Counted from the first letter of the stretch, positions 17,700-28,405 are shown. The stretch is DNA of 64,000 nt from an uncultured Photobacterium sp. (GCF_947502415.1 NZ_CANMZV010000006.1:62001-126000); one strand, 5' to 3'. Notes: generated by a model not told the origin, from the letters alone. Translations and numbers: made by a program.

Positions 17700-19577
17700 T
17701 TACGCCACGTTCACCGTCGCAATCCGCTGCTCCTGATCCAGCCGCACTTCCAGAGCAACTTCATCACAGGCATGCTGACGCGGACAACGGTCGCAATCTT
17801 TCATCACTTTTTCCGGCAACAGCGACTTCGAGGTAGGAATAAAGCCCTGCTTCATAAAGAATTCCGGTACCCGAGTCAGAACAAAAACGGTCTTAATTGC
17901 CATCTGATCCGCTTTTTCAATCAAGTGCTCAACAATCGCCTTGCCCTGCCCCTGATGCTGCCAGCCAGCCTCAACACCCAGTGAACGGATTTCAGCCAGC
18001 CCAGAATCATAAACATACAACGATGCACACCCGGTCACCGTGCCGTGGTGTTCGGCTACCGCAAACGACCCAATATCCCGGACCAGTTCATTCCGAAGCC
18101 GAGGCAGGTTCTCGCCCAAGCCCGCCCAGTAAGCCACCATGCCTTCAATGGCATCGAGATCCGTCAGACGGGCACCACGCACCTTCACGCCCGGCGAATA
18201 ACGTTTCTCTAGGCGCTTCTCAACCTGGCCAATCGCGTAATCAACTTGATTCGGAGCAACGCCCCCCAGCGCACAACGTTTTTCAAGGCAGGAATCAATG
18301 GTCAGGATAGAATAAACATCCTCATCAATTACGTCCGAGAATGCCTTCATCTCAGCCAGTGACAGTTCTTCCAGCGCACAGCCCTTATCAATAGCCGCGA
18401 CCACCGCGACACCAACGATATGGTGGGCTTCACGGAACGGGATCCCTTTAGCAACCAGGTAATCGGCCAGTTCAGTTGCATTCGAGTAGCCCTGCATCGC
18501 CGCTTCCAGAGTACGCTCCTTGTTAACCTTGATACCGTCAAAACAAAGCGCCGCCATTTCCATGCAGTCATTCCAGCTGTCCATAGCATCGAACAGGCCT
18601 TCCTTGTCTTCCTGCATATCCTTGTTATAAGCCAGCGGCAGCGCTTTGACAGTCAACATCATCCCGGTCATGGCACCATATACCCGGCCACACTTACCCC
18701 GGATCAGCTCCAGTGCGTCAGGGTTTTTCTTCTGCGGCATCAACGACGACCCCGATGTCACGGTATCGGCCAGTTCAATAAAGTTCGATTCACCGGAATT
18801 GTAGAAAATCAAATCCTCAGCCATCCGCGAGAGGTGGAGCATCGAAATCGATGCCGTCGACAGCAGCTCCATCACATGATCCCGATCCGACACCGAATCG
18901 AGACTGTTGCGAGTCGCACGATGGAAACCCAAGCTATGAGCCAGCATTTCACGATCGATTGGATATGCCGTGCCGGCCAGCGCCCCAGAGCCGAGCGGGC
19001 AAGTATCAAGACGATGTAGCCCATCCTGCAAGCGAGAATAATCACGTTCGAACATTTCCACATAAGCCAGGCACCAATGGGCAAAGGTCACAGGCTGAGC
19101 CCGCTGCAAATGGGTATAGCCCGGCAGAACCGTTCCCTGGTGTTCACGAGCCACAGTCACCAATTGGTTCTGTAGCTTGTCCAGCATCAGCAATAACTGC
19201 TGCCCCTGCTGGCGACACCATAGCTTCAGATCCGTCGCCACCTGATCGTTACGGGAACGACCGGTGTGCAGTTTTTTGCCTAAATCACCGACCTTACTGA
19301 TCAGCTGTTGCTCGACCCAGCTGTGAATATCCTCGGCATCAGAATGCAGGATCTGCTGCGGGTCTTCCATCACCGCCAGCTTGAGTTCATTCAGCGCCAG
19401 TTCCAGCCTCTGCTGCTCCTCGTCAGTCAGGACTTCAACCTGACGCAATGCCTTCGACCAGGCAATAGAGCCAACGATGTCTTGCTCCGCCAGGCGATAA
19501 TCAAAACGTAGTGAATCATTGAACTGCTTGAACCGCGTATCTGCTGCCTGACTAAAACGTCCGCCCCATAATGCCAT
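17700..19577 (-). CDS. argH: Argininosuccinate lyase fused to N-acetylglutamate synthase-like domain, ArgH(A)
   Basis: The 625-residue protein joins two arginine enzymes. Residues 1 to about 460 are argininosuccinate lyase, which splits argininosuccinate to arginine and fumarate, with the fumarase-superfamily signature [12 protein letters not shown] at 276-287. Residues about 465-610 are a GNAT acetyltransferase with the acetyl-CoA loop WQHQGQGKA (539-547) and a Cys cluster [10 protein letters not shown] (595-604), as in short ArgA proteins. This argH(A) fusion is known from Moritella and vibrios and would supply N-acetylglutamate, the first pathway step. It ends the argC-B-G-H run. The ribosome site AGGAGAAG fits the start. 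Confidence 0.94.
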   Translation of the reverse strand: MALWGGRFSQAADTRFKQFNDSLRFDYRLAEQDIVGSIAWSKALRQVEVLTDEEQQRLELALNELKLAVMEDPQQILHSDAEDIHSWVEQQLISKVGDLGKKLHTGRSRNDQVATDLKLWCRQQGQQLLLMLDKLQNQLVTVAREHQGTVLPGYTHLQRAQPVTFAHWCLAYVEMFERDYSRLQDGLHRLDTCPLGSGALAGTAYPIDREMLAHSLGFHRATRNSLDSVSDRDHVMELLSTASISMLHLSRMAEDLIFYNSGESNFIELADTVTSGSSLMPQKKNPDALELIRGKCGRVYGAMTGMMLTVKALPLAYNKDMQEDKEGLFDAMDSWNDCMEMAALCFDGIKVNKERTLEAAMQGYSNATELADYLVAKGIPFREAHHIVGVAVVAAIDKGCALEELSLAEMKAFSDVIDEDVYSILTIDSCLEKRCALGGVAPNQVDYAIGQVEKRLEKRYSPGVKVRGARLTDLDAIEGMVAYWAGLGENLPRLRNELVRDIGSFAVAEHHGTVTGCASLYVYDSGLAEIRSLGVEAGWQHQGQGKAIVEHLIEKADQMAIKTVFVLTRVPEFFMKQGFIPTSKSLLPEKVMKDCDRCPRQHACDEVALEVRLDQEQRIATVNVA

Positions 19578-19624
19578 GGTACTTCTCCTATACTTCGCTA
19601 CTCGACTTGCTCATCACTTTCTCG

Positions 19625-20839
19625 TTACTGTTTTTTCTTTTGCTCGTTTAACGCACGAATACGGCTGGCTAGCGAGTACAGGCGGATAAACCCTTCGGCA
19701 TGGCTGTGGTCATAAACTTCGTCTTCGCCAAAGGTGGCAAACTCTTCCGAGTACAGGCTGTTAAGCGAGCGTTTCTGAACCACTGTAGCTTGTCCTTTAT
19801 ACAGCTTCACCACAACTTCACCGCTCACATCTTTGGCAAGCTCATCGGCAGCTGATAGCAATGATTTGCATAGCGGGGTAAACCAGCGACCATCATAAAT
19901 AAGGTGCGACGCTTTCAGGCCAATCGTTTCACGGAATTCAAACGACTCTTTATCCAGAACCAGCTGCTCTACCGCTCGCAGCGCCTCATTCATAATCGTG
20001 CCACCCGGCGTTTCATAGCAGCCACGCGATTTCATTCCGACCAAGCGGTTCTCTACAATATCGATACGCCCGACGCCGTGCTCGGCTCCTTTTTCATTCA
20101 GATAAGTCAGGACATTGAACGGTGACATCGCCTCGCCATCAACTGCGACAATTTCCCCTTTATCAATCAAAAGAGATACGGTTTCAGGTTTTTCCGGCGC
20201 GTTTTCCGGATCTTTGGTCCATACCCAACACAACTCGTTCGGCTGATTCCAGGTATCTTCCAGCACGCCGCCCTCGGTTGATATATGCCAGGCGTTGGCG
20301 TCACGTGAATAAATTTTCTCCAGCGACGCCGTACACGGGATATTACGCTCTGCCAGATAATCCAACAGGGCCTCACGGCTGCGCAGATCCCACTCACGCC
20401 ATGGGGCAATCACCGCCAGCTGTGGAGCCAGAGCGGCATAGGCACTTTCAAAACGTACCTGATCGTTTCCTTTACCGGTACAGCCGTGGCAGAGTGCATC
20501 GGCCCCCACTTCCAGCGCACACTCCACCTGCGCTTTGGCAATGATCGGACGGGCCATCGAGGTACCGAGCAGGTACTTACCTTCATAGACCGCGCCAGTC
20601 TTGAGGCTCGGGTAGATATAATCCGCCACCATCTCTTCTTTCAGATCCGCGATATAACAAGCAGATGCCCCGGAGGCCAATGCTTTTTCCTCAATACCTT
20701 CTAGCTCAGCTTCGCCCTGGCCAACATCGGCGACAAAGGCAACCACCTCACAGTCATAATTCTCTTTAAGCCACGGAATGATGGCTGATGTGTCCAGACC
20801 GCCGGAATAGGCTAATACAACTTTATTTACCTTGCTCAT
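19625..20839 (-). CDS. argG: Argininosuccinate synthase
   Basis: This 404-residue ATP-dependent ligase joins citrulline and aspartate. It begins with [18 protein letters not shown], the PP-loop (SGGLDTS) that binds [18 protein letters not shown] and the later [10 protein letters not shown] and [17 protein letters not shown] segments are hallmark ArgG motifs. The AGGAGAG ribosome site precedes the ATG. It lies 47 bases before argH and 129 bases after argB; that last gap is larger than usual in an operon and holds a possible ARG-box-like sequence at 20881-20898. Confidence 0.96.
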   Translation of the reverse strand: MSKVNKVVLAYSGGLDTSAIIPWLKENYDCEVVAFVADVGQGEAELEGIEEKALASGASACYIADLKEEMVADYIYPSLKTGAVYEGKYLLGTSMARPIIAKAQVECALEVGADALCHGCTGKGNDQVRFESAYAALAPQLAVIAPWREWDLRSREALLDYLAERNIPCTASLEKIYSRDANAWHISTEGGVLEDTWNQPNELCWVWTKDPENAPEKPETVSLLIDKGEIVAVDGEAMSPFNVLTYLNEKGAEHGVGRIDIVENRLVGMKSRGCYETPGGTIMNEALRAVEQLVLDKESFEFRETIGLKASHLIYDGRWFTPLCKSLLSAADELAKDVSGEVVVKLYKGQATVVQKRSLNSLYSEEFATFGEDEVYDHSHAEGFIRLYSLASRIRALNEQKKKQ

Positions 20840-20880
20840 AATGCTCTCCTCATTGCCCTCTCGACAGTCATCCCGTTCAG

Positions 20881-20898
20881 GCGAAATATATAGTGAAA
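20881..20898. promoter_or_regulatory. Possible ARG box upstream of argG
   Basis: The 18-mer from 20881 reads GCGAAATATATAGTGAAA and agrees with the ArgR consensus (WNTNAATATATATTCANW) at roughly 12 of 16 informative positions. Its placement in the argB-argG gap suggests an internal ArgR-controlled promoter. This is weak on its own. Confidence 0.3.
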
Positions 20899-20968
20899 AA
20901 TTGCTACTTCAGTCTTTATTGGTTTGGGCGGTACTGTTTTGCCCGCCTGATACGATTCAAACTGAACT

Positions 20969-21748
20969 TCAAACCGAAAACTTAGTGCCGATACTCTGGC
21001 CTTCGAACAGGCTCGCCAACTTGTCCGGATAACGCCAGCTCGCCACTTCAATCGAGCGCCCCAGGGCTTTTGCTGCTTCAAAAGCGGCGCGGACCTTAAC
21101 CACCATCCCATCAGTGATCACAGCCTGGGTAATCAGCGCTTCAGCTTCCGCCTCCGTCAGACTGGCAATCAAATGGCCTTTCCCATCAAGGACACCGCTC
21201 ACATCCGACAGCAATACCAGTTCGGCATCCAAGGCTGCAGCCACCGCCACCGCTGCCTGATCGGCATTGACATTCATCAGTTCGCCGTTGGCATCAAGTC
21301 CAATGGAGCTGACAATTGGCAGGTATCCTGCCGCCATAATCTGGCTAACCAGGGCACTGTTACCGGGTGTGGCCTTACCCACCGCCCCCAGTTCAGGATC
21401 CAGCTCGCTCACCTGACACAGCCCGCCATCAGCCAGGCTGAGACCAACAGCAGCGACACCCGACTTAATCGCCTGCCCCTGCAAAACCTTATTGGCAGTC
21501 CCGGCCAGCGCCCCGGCAACCAGCGGGATTTGTTCTTTCGGAGTCACACGGAGTCCCTCTTTTTTCACGGTTTCAAGCTGAAGCTGCTCCATCAACTGGT
21601 CAACCAGAGAACCACCGCCATGTACCAGCAACAACGGACGCTGGGCCTTGGCCTGATAGTCACTAATCGCGCTAAATAACTTCTCAAGCGTGTCCGTACA
21701 AGACAGCACAGCACCACCTAATTTAATAACCAAAGGAACCTGACTCAT
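20969..21748 (-). CDS. argB: Acetylglutamate kinase
   Basis: This amino-acid kinase phosphorylates N-acetylglutamate. I take the start at [15 protein letters not shown], 259 residues, because AGGAGATATCACC lies directly upstream and the E. coli protein is of similar length; an upstream ATG 20 codons earlier would overlap argC. VIKLGG near the N-terminus and LVHGGG are the phosphate-binding glycine-rich loops, [15 protein letters not shown] is the substrate and catalytic region, and [13 protein letters not shown] is the nucleotide-binding part. It starts 11 bases after the argC stop. Confidence 0.95.
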   Translation of the reverse strand: MSQVPLVIKLGGAVLSCTDTLEKLFSAISDYQAKAQRPLLLVHGGGSLVDQLMEQLQLETVKKEGLRVTPKEQIPLVAGALAGTANKVLQGQAIKSGVAAVGLSLADGGLCQVSELDPELGAVGKATPGNSALVSQIMAAGYLPIVSSIGLDANGELMNVNADQAAVAVAAALDAELVLLSDVSGVLDGKGHLIASLTEAEAEALITQAVITDGMVVKVRAAFEAAKALGRSIEVASWRYPDKLASLFEGQSIGTKFSV

Positions 21749-21759
21749 GGTGATATCTC

Positions 21760-22773
21760 CTAAACCAACGCCGTTAACGGCGAAAAACCATTTCGAATAT
21801 TTATGCACTGAACAGCCTGAGCCGATGCACCTTTCAATAAGTTGTCAATTGCCACTGTTAAAATTATGTGCTGTTCCTGTATTAGCCAGCCAATGTCACA
21901 AAAGCAAGTATTAACAACATTTTGGATGCTCGCAGTCTGTCCGCCTAATAATCTGACCGCATTAGGTTCAATCTGGTTCTGGTAGGCCTGCTGCATCGCG
22001 GCAGCCACCTCAGCCTCGCTGATACCATCAGCTAACCGCGCTGTAATAGTGGCCAGAATACCGCGCTTGAAACTGCCAAGATGGGGGGTAAAAATCACAT
22101 CACAATCCAAGTGGGTGGCAATTTCAGGTTGGTGCCGGTGGGAGAACACACCGTAAGCTTGCAAGCTGACTTCACAGAAACTATTGCCGAGTGTCGCCTT
22201 GCGTCCGGCTCCCGAAACACCGCTGACCGCATTAATCACAGGCCACTGTTCTTTGTCGATCAATCCGCCTTCTAACAATGGCTTAAGTGCCAACTGCGAG
22301 GCCGTCGGGTAACACCCAGGGACCGCTATAAGTTGGGCTTGTTTTATGGCCTCAGCATTCCACTCAGCCAGGCCATAAACAGCCTGCTCAAGCCATGCGT
22401 TGTGCTGATGCTCAAAGCCGTAATACTCGCTATAAAAGCTGTCACGCTGAACCCTGAAAGCACCTGACAGATCAAATACCTGACATCCTGCAGCCAGAAA
22501 TACCGGTGCCAGATCGTGGCTGACTTCATGAGCGGTTGCCAACAATACGATATCAGCCCCCTCTGCTACCGACTCCGCATCAGCCAGTGGTTGCAACGGC
22601 AAATCGACAATGCCTTTTAACTGACCATGCAACTCACTGATCGGCTTATTCGCATCCAGGCTCTGCGCCGACACATACAAGCCAGAAAGGTGAAGATTTG
22701 GGTGTACGTGCACCATTTTTGCCAGCTCTGCGCCGGTATAACCGCTGGCACCGATAATCAAGGTGTTCAACAT
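21760..22773 (-). CDS. argC: N-acetyl-gamma-glutamyl-phosphate reductase
   Basis: This 337-residue NADPH-dependent enzyme makes N-acetylglutamate semialdehyde. The N-terminal [13 protein letters not shown] (residues 5-17) is the dinucleotide-binding loop, and VPGCYPTAS contains the catalytic Cys154. HRHQPEI provides the conserved His. It is the first structural gene of argCBGH(A). Upstream there is no argE, but a 105-base leader with hairpins, a 15-codon Arg-rich frame, a promoter and two ARG boxes, so both ArgR repression and leader control are plausible. Confidence 0.95.
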   Translation of the reverse strand: MLNTLIIGASGYTGAELAKMVHVHPNLHLSGLYVSAQSLDANKPISELHGQLKGIVDLPLQPLADAESVAEGADIVLLATAHEVSHDLAPVFLAAGCQVFDLSGAFRVQRDSFYSEYYGFEHQHNAWLEQAVYGLAEWNAEAIKQAQLIAVPGCYPTASQLALKPLLEGGLIDKEQWPVINAVSGVSGAGRKATLGNSFCEVSLQAYGVFSHRHQPEIATHLDCDVIFTPHLGSFKRGILATITARLADGISEAEVAAAMQQAYQNQIEPNAVRLLGGQTASIQNVVNTCFCDIGWLIQEQHIILTVAIDNLLKGASAQAVQCINIRNGFSPLTALV

Positions 22774-22804
22774 ATTTAATTCCGTTTTGTGCTGTAAGTT
22801 TTGG

Positions 22805-22870
22805 GAACTTGCTTATTTAAAAGTGCGCTGCAGGTGCAGCAGTAGAAGGGGTGCACGAGTGCACCAGGCG
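22805..22870 (-). promoter_or_regulatory. Competing hairpins in the argC leader (possible attenuator)
   Basis: Read on the minus strand after the leader-peptide stop: TCGCCTGG can pair with CCAGGCGA inside the peptide codons 2-5; GGTGCAC-TC-GTGCACC is a second stem; and GCTGC-ACCT-GCAGC, followed by GCACTTTT, is a third, terminator-like one. GGTGCA of the second stem can also pair with TGCACC inside the third. Neighbouring pairings are mutually exclusive, as in amino-acid attenuators. The terminal U-run is short (four), so termination strength is uncertain. Confidence 0.5.
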
Positions 22871-22878
22871 AATGAGAC

Positions 22879-22926
22879 TTAGCGTCGTCGAAGGGAATTC
22901 AGATTGTGAATGCTCGCCTGGTTCAT
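22879..22926 (-). CDS. Candidate arginine leader peptide (15 codons)
   Basis: The frame reads MNQASIHNLNSLRRR then TAA. AGGAAG lies 8 bases before the ATG, a good ribosome site. The last three codons before the stop are arginine (CGA CGA CGC), two of them the slowly decoded CGA. It lies about 50 bases downstream of a plausible promoter and about 105 bases before argC, and part of its message can pair with sequence just after the stop. This layout is that of a ribosome-mediated leader responding to charged tRNA-Arg. The frame and codons are seen directly; translation and function are inferred. Confidence 0.55.
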   Translation of the reverse strand: MNQASIHNLNSLRRR

Positions 22927-22975
22927 GTTAATAACTTCCTACAATTACCGTCTTTAATCTATCATTTTGACTGAC

Positions 22976-23002
22976 TGTATAACTTTAAATCCAAGATGAC
23001 AA
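22976..23002 (-). promoter_or_regulatory. Putative argC operon promoter
   Basis: On the minus strand TTGTCA (22997-23002) and TATACA (22976-22981) resemble -35 and -10 boxes with 15-base spacing, slightly short. The -35 lies directly next to the ARG boxes at 23006-23044, so bound ArgR would block polymerase. Confidence 0.5.
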
Positions 23003-23005
23003 CCA

Positions 23006-23044
23006 AATAAATTTATATTCACCCTGAATGCATTAATATGTTTA
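23006..23044. promoter_or_regulatory. Tandem ARG boxes (ArgR operator)
   Basis: The first box, AATAAATTTATATTCACC (23006-23023), fits the 18-bp ArgR consensus almost fully. After exactly 3 bases comes AATGCATTAATATGTTTA (23027-23044), a weaker half-matching box. Two boxes 3 bases apart is the standard hexamer-binding arrangement. They lie between argC and ppc, where other vibrios have the argE-argC divergent promoter. Confidence 0.75.
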
Positions 23045-23328
23045 CCGTTTGGTTTTTGTGCTGTCAACAATAAATGTAAAAAAAGTTGCTATGGCAGAGT
23101 GAGGATAAACAGAACCGAAGCGCGCATAAAGCACACAATGCGAGTGTTTTGCGTCTCATTTTTACGAAAATTTGTTACAAATCGGTTTTGATATCATGAC
23201 AAAAATCAAGGTAGATTCGATTTTTTATCGGTAAATGTAATCAAAGTTGACCTGAAAGTGGGATCACGGATAGATTGTCACTAACATATAGTGAATTGGA
23301 TGTAACAAAATTACGAGATGGAAGCGAT

Positions 23329-25959
23329 ATGAACGAAAAGTACAGCGCGTTAAGAAGCAATGTCAGTATGCTCGGCCACTTGCTGGGCAATACCATCAAA
23401 GATGCGCATGGCGAACCACTATTAGATAAAGTAGAAGCCATACGTAAGTTATCGAAATCTGCCCGCGCAGGAAATCAGGACGATCGCGAAAAGCTGATAG
23501 ATGAACTACAGAATCTGCCAGATGATCAGCTACTGCCTGTTGCTCGTGCCTTCAGCCAGTTCCTCAACCTCACTAATATCGCCGAGCAGTATCATACCGT
23601 CTCCCGCCACTGTGAAGAGCATATCTGCAGTCCGGACTCCCTTGATACGCTGTTTGGCAAAATCAATAACAGCGACATCAGCCAGTTCGATTCTGTTCAG
23701 GCCGTCCGTGACCTTAAAATCGAGCTGGTATTGACCGCCCACCCGACAGAAATTGCCCGCCGGACCATGATCCACAAGCTGGTACAAATCAACAAATGCC
23801 TGTCGAAGCTGGAGCTGAGCGAGCTGTCCAACAGCGAACGCCAGCGTGTCGAACAACGTCTGGAACAACTTATTGCCCAGGCCTGGCATTCCGATGTGAT
23901 CCGCAAGCAACGCCCGACTCCGCTAGATGAAGCCAAGTGGGGCTTTGCTGTTGTCGAAAATTCACTGTGGCAAGCCGTACCGGAATTCCTGCGCCAGTTT
24001 GACGAAAAACTCACAAACCACCTTAGCGAAGGGCTACCGATTGATGCTGCACCGGTTCAGTTCTCTTCCTGGATGGGTGGTGACCGTGACGGCAACCCGT
24101 TTGTCACATCCAATATCACCCGTGAAGTACTCCTGCTATCCCGCTGGAAAGCTGCTGACCTTTATCTTGGCGATATCCAGGAACTGGTGAGTGAGCTGTC
24201 GATGGTCAAGTGCAACGAGCAGGTTCGTGAGATGGCCGGCAACGAACACGAACCATACCGCGCCATTCTGAAAGATCTGCGCGCCAAGCTAACCAATACC
24301 CGCGATGTACTTGATGCCAAACTCAAAGGACTGAGCGTCCCGAACTTCGGTATCATCGAACATGTCGACCAACTTTGGACGCCACTCCATGCCTGCTACC
24401 AGTCACTACACGAATGCGGCATGGGCATCATCGCTGATGGCCTTCTGCTGGATGTACTACGCCGTATCAAATGTTTTGGCATCCACCTGGTACGCCTAGA
24501 TATCCGCCAGGAAAGCACCCGTCACTCTAATGCAATTTCAGAGCTAACCCGCCACCTCGGCATCGGTGATTACGATCAGTGGAGTGAACAGGACAAAGTG
24601 GCTTTCCTGGTCCGCGAGCTGGCATCCAAGCGCCCGCTGCTGCCACGCGACTGGGAACCGTCTCCTGAAGTTAAGGAAGTTATCGAAACCTGCCAGGCCA
24701 TTGCCGAGCAGCCCCGCGAGGCGCTGGGGGCTTATGTCATTTCCATGGCGCGGACAGCATCAGACGTACTGGCCGTCCACCTGCTACTAAAAGAAGCCGG
24801 CTGTACATTCAGAATGGACGTCTGCCCGCTGTTTGAAACCCTGGAAGATCTCAATAATGCCGAGTCAGTTATCCGTCAACTGATGAATATAGACTGGTAC
24901 CGTGGCTTCATCCAGAACTTCCAGATGGTAATGATCGGCTACTCTGACTCAGCCAAAGACGCCGGAGTCATGGCTGCGGGCTGGGCCCAATACGCAGCGA
25001 TGGAAGCGCTGGTTGATGTCTGCGAGGAAGCCGGCGTTAAACTGACTCTGTTCCATGGTCGCGGCGGTTCTATCGGCCGAGGCGGTGCACCAGCACACGC
25101 AGCCCTGCTATCCCAGCCGCCACGCAGCCTGAAAGGCGGCCTGCGTGTCACTGAGCAAGGCGAGATGATCCGCTTCAAACTTGGCCTTCCAGAAGTTGCA
25201 GTCAACAGCCTGAGCCTGTATGCCAGCGCGATCCTGGAAGCCAACCTGCTACCGCCACCGGCACCAAAGCAAGACTGGCGAGAGCTGATGGATGTATTGT
25301 CTGAAGTCTCCTGCGAAGCTTACCGCGATATTGTCCGTGGCAACGAGGAATTCGTACCGTACTTCCGTGCAGCAACACCGGAGCTGGAACTTGGCAAGCT
25401 GCCACTAGGCTCGCGTCCGGCTAAACGTAATCCGAAAGGCGGCGTAGAAAGCCTGCGTGCCATCCCATGGATTTTCGCCTGGAGTCAGAACCGCCTGCTG
25501 CTTCCTGCATGGTTAGGTGCCGGCGAAGCCATCCAGTACTCTATCGACAAGGGCCATGCCCAGCAACTGGAAGAAATGTGCCGTGAGTGGCCGTTCTTCT
25601 CGACCCGCCTGGGAATGCTGGAAATGGTGTATACCAAAACGAATGTCGGTATTGCGGAATACTATGACCAGCGCCTCACAGATAAATCGCTATGGCCACT
25701 GGGCCAACAGCTACGTGACCAGCTACAAAAAGACATCAAGGCTGTCCTGAATGTTGAAAACAGCGATCACCTGATGGAACAGGATCCATGGGGAGCAGAA
25801 TCTATTCGCCTGCGTAACATCTACGTCGAACCGCTGAACATGCTACAGGCTGAATTGCTGTATCGTACCCGCCAGCAAGAGCAGGCATCACCAATGCTGG
25901 AAGAAGCACTGATGGTGACTATTGCCGGTATTGCGACCGGTATGCGTAACACCGGCTAA
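23329..25959 (+). CDS. ppc: Phosphoenolpyruvate carboxylase
   Basis: This 876-residue enzyme carboxylates PEP to oxaloacetate, refilling the TCA cycle and feeding aspartate and arginine synthesis. I start it at [16 protein letters not shown], which matches E. coli Ppc; upstream in-frame codons exist but lack a ribosome site. Visible motifs are [14 protein letters not shown] with the catalytic His, [40 protein letters not shown] with the mobile loop, and the C-terminal MRNTG. It is divergent from argC; a terminator follows at 25981. Confidence 0.97.
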   Translation: MNEKYSALRSNVSMLGHLLGNTIKDAHGEPLLDKVEAIRKLSKSARAGNQDDREKLIDELQNLPDDQLLPVARAFSQFLNLTNIAEQYHTVSRHCEEHICSPDSLDTLFGKINNSDISQFDSVQAVRDLKIELVLTAHPTEIARRTMIHKLVQINKCLSKLELSELSNSERQRVEQRLEQLIAQAWHSDVIRKQRPTPLDEAKWGFAVVENSLWQAVPEFLRQFDEKLTNHLSEGLPIDAAPVQFSSWMGGDRDGNPFVTSNITREVLLLSRWKAADLYLGDIQELVSELSMVKCNEQVREMAGNEHEPYRAILKDLRAKLTNTRDVLDAKLKGLSVPNFGIIEHVDQLWTPLHACYQSLHECGMGIIADGLLLDVLRRIKCFGIHLVRLDIRQESTRHSNAISELTRHLGIGDYDQWSEQDKVAFLVRELASKRPLLPRDWEPSPEVKEVIETCQAIAEQPREALGAYVISMARTASDVLAVHLLLKEAGCTFRMDVCPLFETLEDLNNAESVIRQLMNIDWYRGFIQNFQMVMIGYSDSAKDAGVMAAGWAQYAAMEALVDVCEEAGVKLTLFHGRGGSIGRGGAPAHAALLSQPPRSLKGGLRVTEQGEMIRFKLGLPEVAVNSLSLYASAILEANLLPPPAPKQDWRELMDVLSEVSCEAYRDIVRGNEEFVPYFRAATPELELGKLPLGSRPAKRNPKGGVESLRAIPWIFAWSQNRLLLPAWLGAGEAIQYSIDKGHAQQLEEMCREWPFFSTRLGMLEMVYTKTNVGIAEYYDQRLTDKSLWPLGQQLRDQLQKDIKAVLNVENSDHLMEQDPWGAESIRLRNIYVEPLNMLQAELLYRTRQQEQASPMLEEALMVTIAGIATGMRNTG

Positions 25960-25980
25960 CAACAAAAACAATCACAACAA

Positions 25981-26013
25981 AAAGGCCACCTTATTTACAA
26001 GGTGGCCTTTTTT
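25981..26013 (+). terminator. Terminator after ppc
   Basis: A 12-bp perfect stem AAAGGCCACCTT / AAGGTGGCCTTT with an ATTTAC loop is followed by further T's. Confidence 0.92.
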
Positions 26014-26385
26014 CTATCACTTGCTGCAATTATGCACACACACTCATAATTGGAATTATTTTAGCTCCGACTCAACAATGAGACGAAATGTAACTAGTCG
26101 CATAGTCTAAATTGGTTACATGCACTGTGAATAAAGGTGAATCTCGTGATATTGCAGTGCACCGAAAGCATTAAGATATAGACAAACATCACAAGATGAA
26201 CAATTGACCGTTGTCCAAAATGATTATTATCACTTATTAGTGTCGATAAAGATCACATTGATGTGTATGCTACGTGATCTCGATCAGGCACTGCAACAAG
26301 ACGATTATAACAAACGCCAAAGAGCGAAGGGTAACGTCCGTCTGATTGTTTTTTTATATTTGTAGTATTTTAACGGATAGAAGAG
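26014..26385 (+). promoter_or_regulatory. Long regulatory region upstream of aphA
   Basis: This 370-base AT-rich gap has no gene. TTATTAGTGTCGATAA (about 26233-26248) loosely resembles the dyad bound by HapR/LuxR-type quorum regulators. CGTGATCTCGATCAGG (26273-26288) resembles the CRP dyad (GTGAtctcgaTCA). Both are expected types of input for aphA, but these matches are by eye. Confidence 0.35.
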
Positions 26386-26955
26386 ATGTCACTACCACAC
26401 GTCATTTTAACCGTGCTGAGCAACCGCGATGCAACCGGTTACGATATAACAAAAGAATTTTCACACAGTATCGGCTACTTCTGGAAAGCCAGCCACCAAC
26501 AGGTTTACCGAGAGCTAAACAAGATGGCCACTAACGATCAGGTTACCTGTAAGTTAGAACCACAGGAAGGTAAACCAGACCGTAAGGTTTACTCAATTAC
26601 CGACCTAGGCCGTCAGGCACTGTTTGAGTGGTTCAAAGAGCCAGCTCGCAACCCAACCATTCGCGATGAGTTCTCAGCCAAACTACTGGTTTGCGGTGTA
26701 TACAACTCAGAACCAATGCAACAGCAACTAGAAGCATTGATTGAAGAGTCCCACACCCTGATGAACCACTACCACGAGCTGGAAAAAGTTCATTTCGCCG
26801 ATTACAAAAACATGGAGCGCCAGTCTCGTCTTGACCGTCTGACCCTTCGCCGCGGTATGCATAACCGCCAGGCATGGATCGACTGGGCTGAAGAAGTACT
26901 GGCTGAACTAAAAGACATGGACAGCGCAGACAGCAAAGTTGCCCTGAACAACTAA
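26386..26955 (+). CDS. aphA: Quorum-sensing / virulence regulator AphA (PadR family)
   Basis: The 189-residue protein is very close to V. cholerae AphA: MSLPHVILTVLS, RDATGYDITKEF, IGYFWKASHQQVYRELNKM, LEPQEGKPDRKVYSIT, DEFSAKL and the C-terminal RQAWIDWAEEVLAEL. The first 85 or so residues form the PadR winged helix that binds DNA; the rest is an antiparallel coiled-coil dimer domain. In vibrios AphA is the low-cell-density master regulator, opposed by HapR/LuxR and controlled by Qrr small RNAs. Its place next to ppc is as in V. cholerae. In this organism its targets are unknown. Confidence 0.95.
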   Translation: MSLPHVILTVLSNRDATGYDITKEFSHSIGYFWKASHQQVYRELNKMATNDQVTCKLEPQEGKPDRKVYSITDLGRQALFEWFKEPARNPTIRDEFSAKLLVCGVYNSEPMQQQLEALIEESHTLMNHYHELEKVHFADYKNMERQSRLDRLTLRRGMHNRQAWIDWAEEVLAELKDMDSADSKVALNN

Positions 26956-26979
26956 TTGCTGCCAGCTAGCTAAAATACA

Positions 26980-27007
26980 AAAAGCCGCGATTACAGCGGC
27001 TTTTTTT
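26980..27007. terminator. Terminator after aphA (also facing metF)
   Basis: Stem AAAAGCCGC / GCGGCTTTT with a GATTACA loop; T-run on the plus strand and A-run on the left, so it may serve both aphA and the convergent metF. Confidence 0.9.
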
Positions 27008-27039
27008 CGTCTTATGCTCCGTAGAAAAATGGAAAGCGG

Positions 27040-28019
<980 letters not shown>

Positions 28020-28122
28020 ACAGAATGTATTGTAACCAATTTGAAGTCAACATCGTGATCATGAATATTTCTCAAGTTCAAATTGCATAATCTTCAACAT
28101 AGTAAAATGCCAAGAAATAAGC

Positions 28123-28147
28123 AAAAAACCGTAAGATGCGGTTTTTA
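28123..28147 (-). terminator. Terminator after the metB-metL relic operon
   Basis: An 8-bp stem AAAAACCG / CGGTTTTT with a 7-base loop; read leftward it ends in T's. It isolates metF from metB transcription. Confidence 0.75.
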
Positions 28148-28228
28148 GAGACAAATCAGTGGTTAGTTTCACCCTAAATATTCATACCACCTTTAGGCCA
28201 ACGGAAGTGATCATTCGCTATTTCCATA

Positions 28229-28405
28229 CTAAAGCATAGCTGCAAGACGGTTGATATCTGACAACAAGGCCCCAGCCGTAACATCACGACCAGATCCTCA
28301 CTACCGGAATGCTCCTGCAATATCGTAGCGACTCAGCGGTAACAATCAGGATCAGCGAGGCTACTGCCGCCAAATTTATGTAACTGTCTCTCTCGGCTGG
28401 CTCAT
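28229..28405 (-). pseudogene. metL: Relic of metL (aspartokinase II - homoserine dehydrogenase II)
   Basis: Only both ends of the gene remain. The ATG overlaps the metB stop as ATGA. After a 1-base frame change the minus strand reads QLHKFGGSSLADPDCYR, a TGA stop, then VATILQEHSGSEDLVV, which is the aspartokinase N-terminus. In a second frame the text continues GRDVTAGALLSDINRLAAML then TAG, the homoserine dehydrogenase C-terminus. The two parts meet in CTGGTCGTG (28285-28293), readable in both frames, so a deletion between short direct repeats is likely. About 2.3 kb of an expected roughly 810-codon gene is gone. It cannot make an enzyme. Confidence 0.92.
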
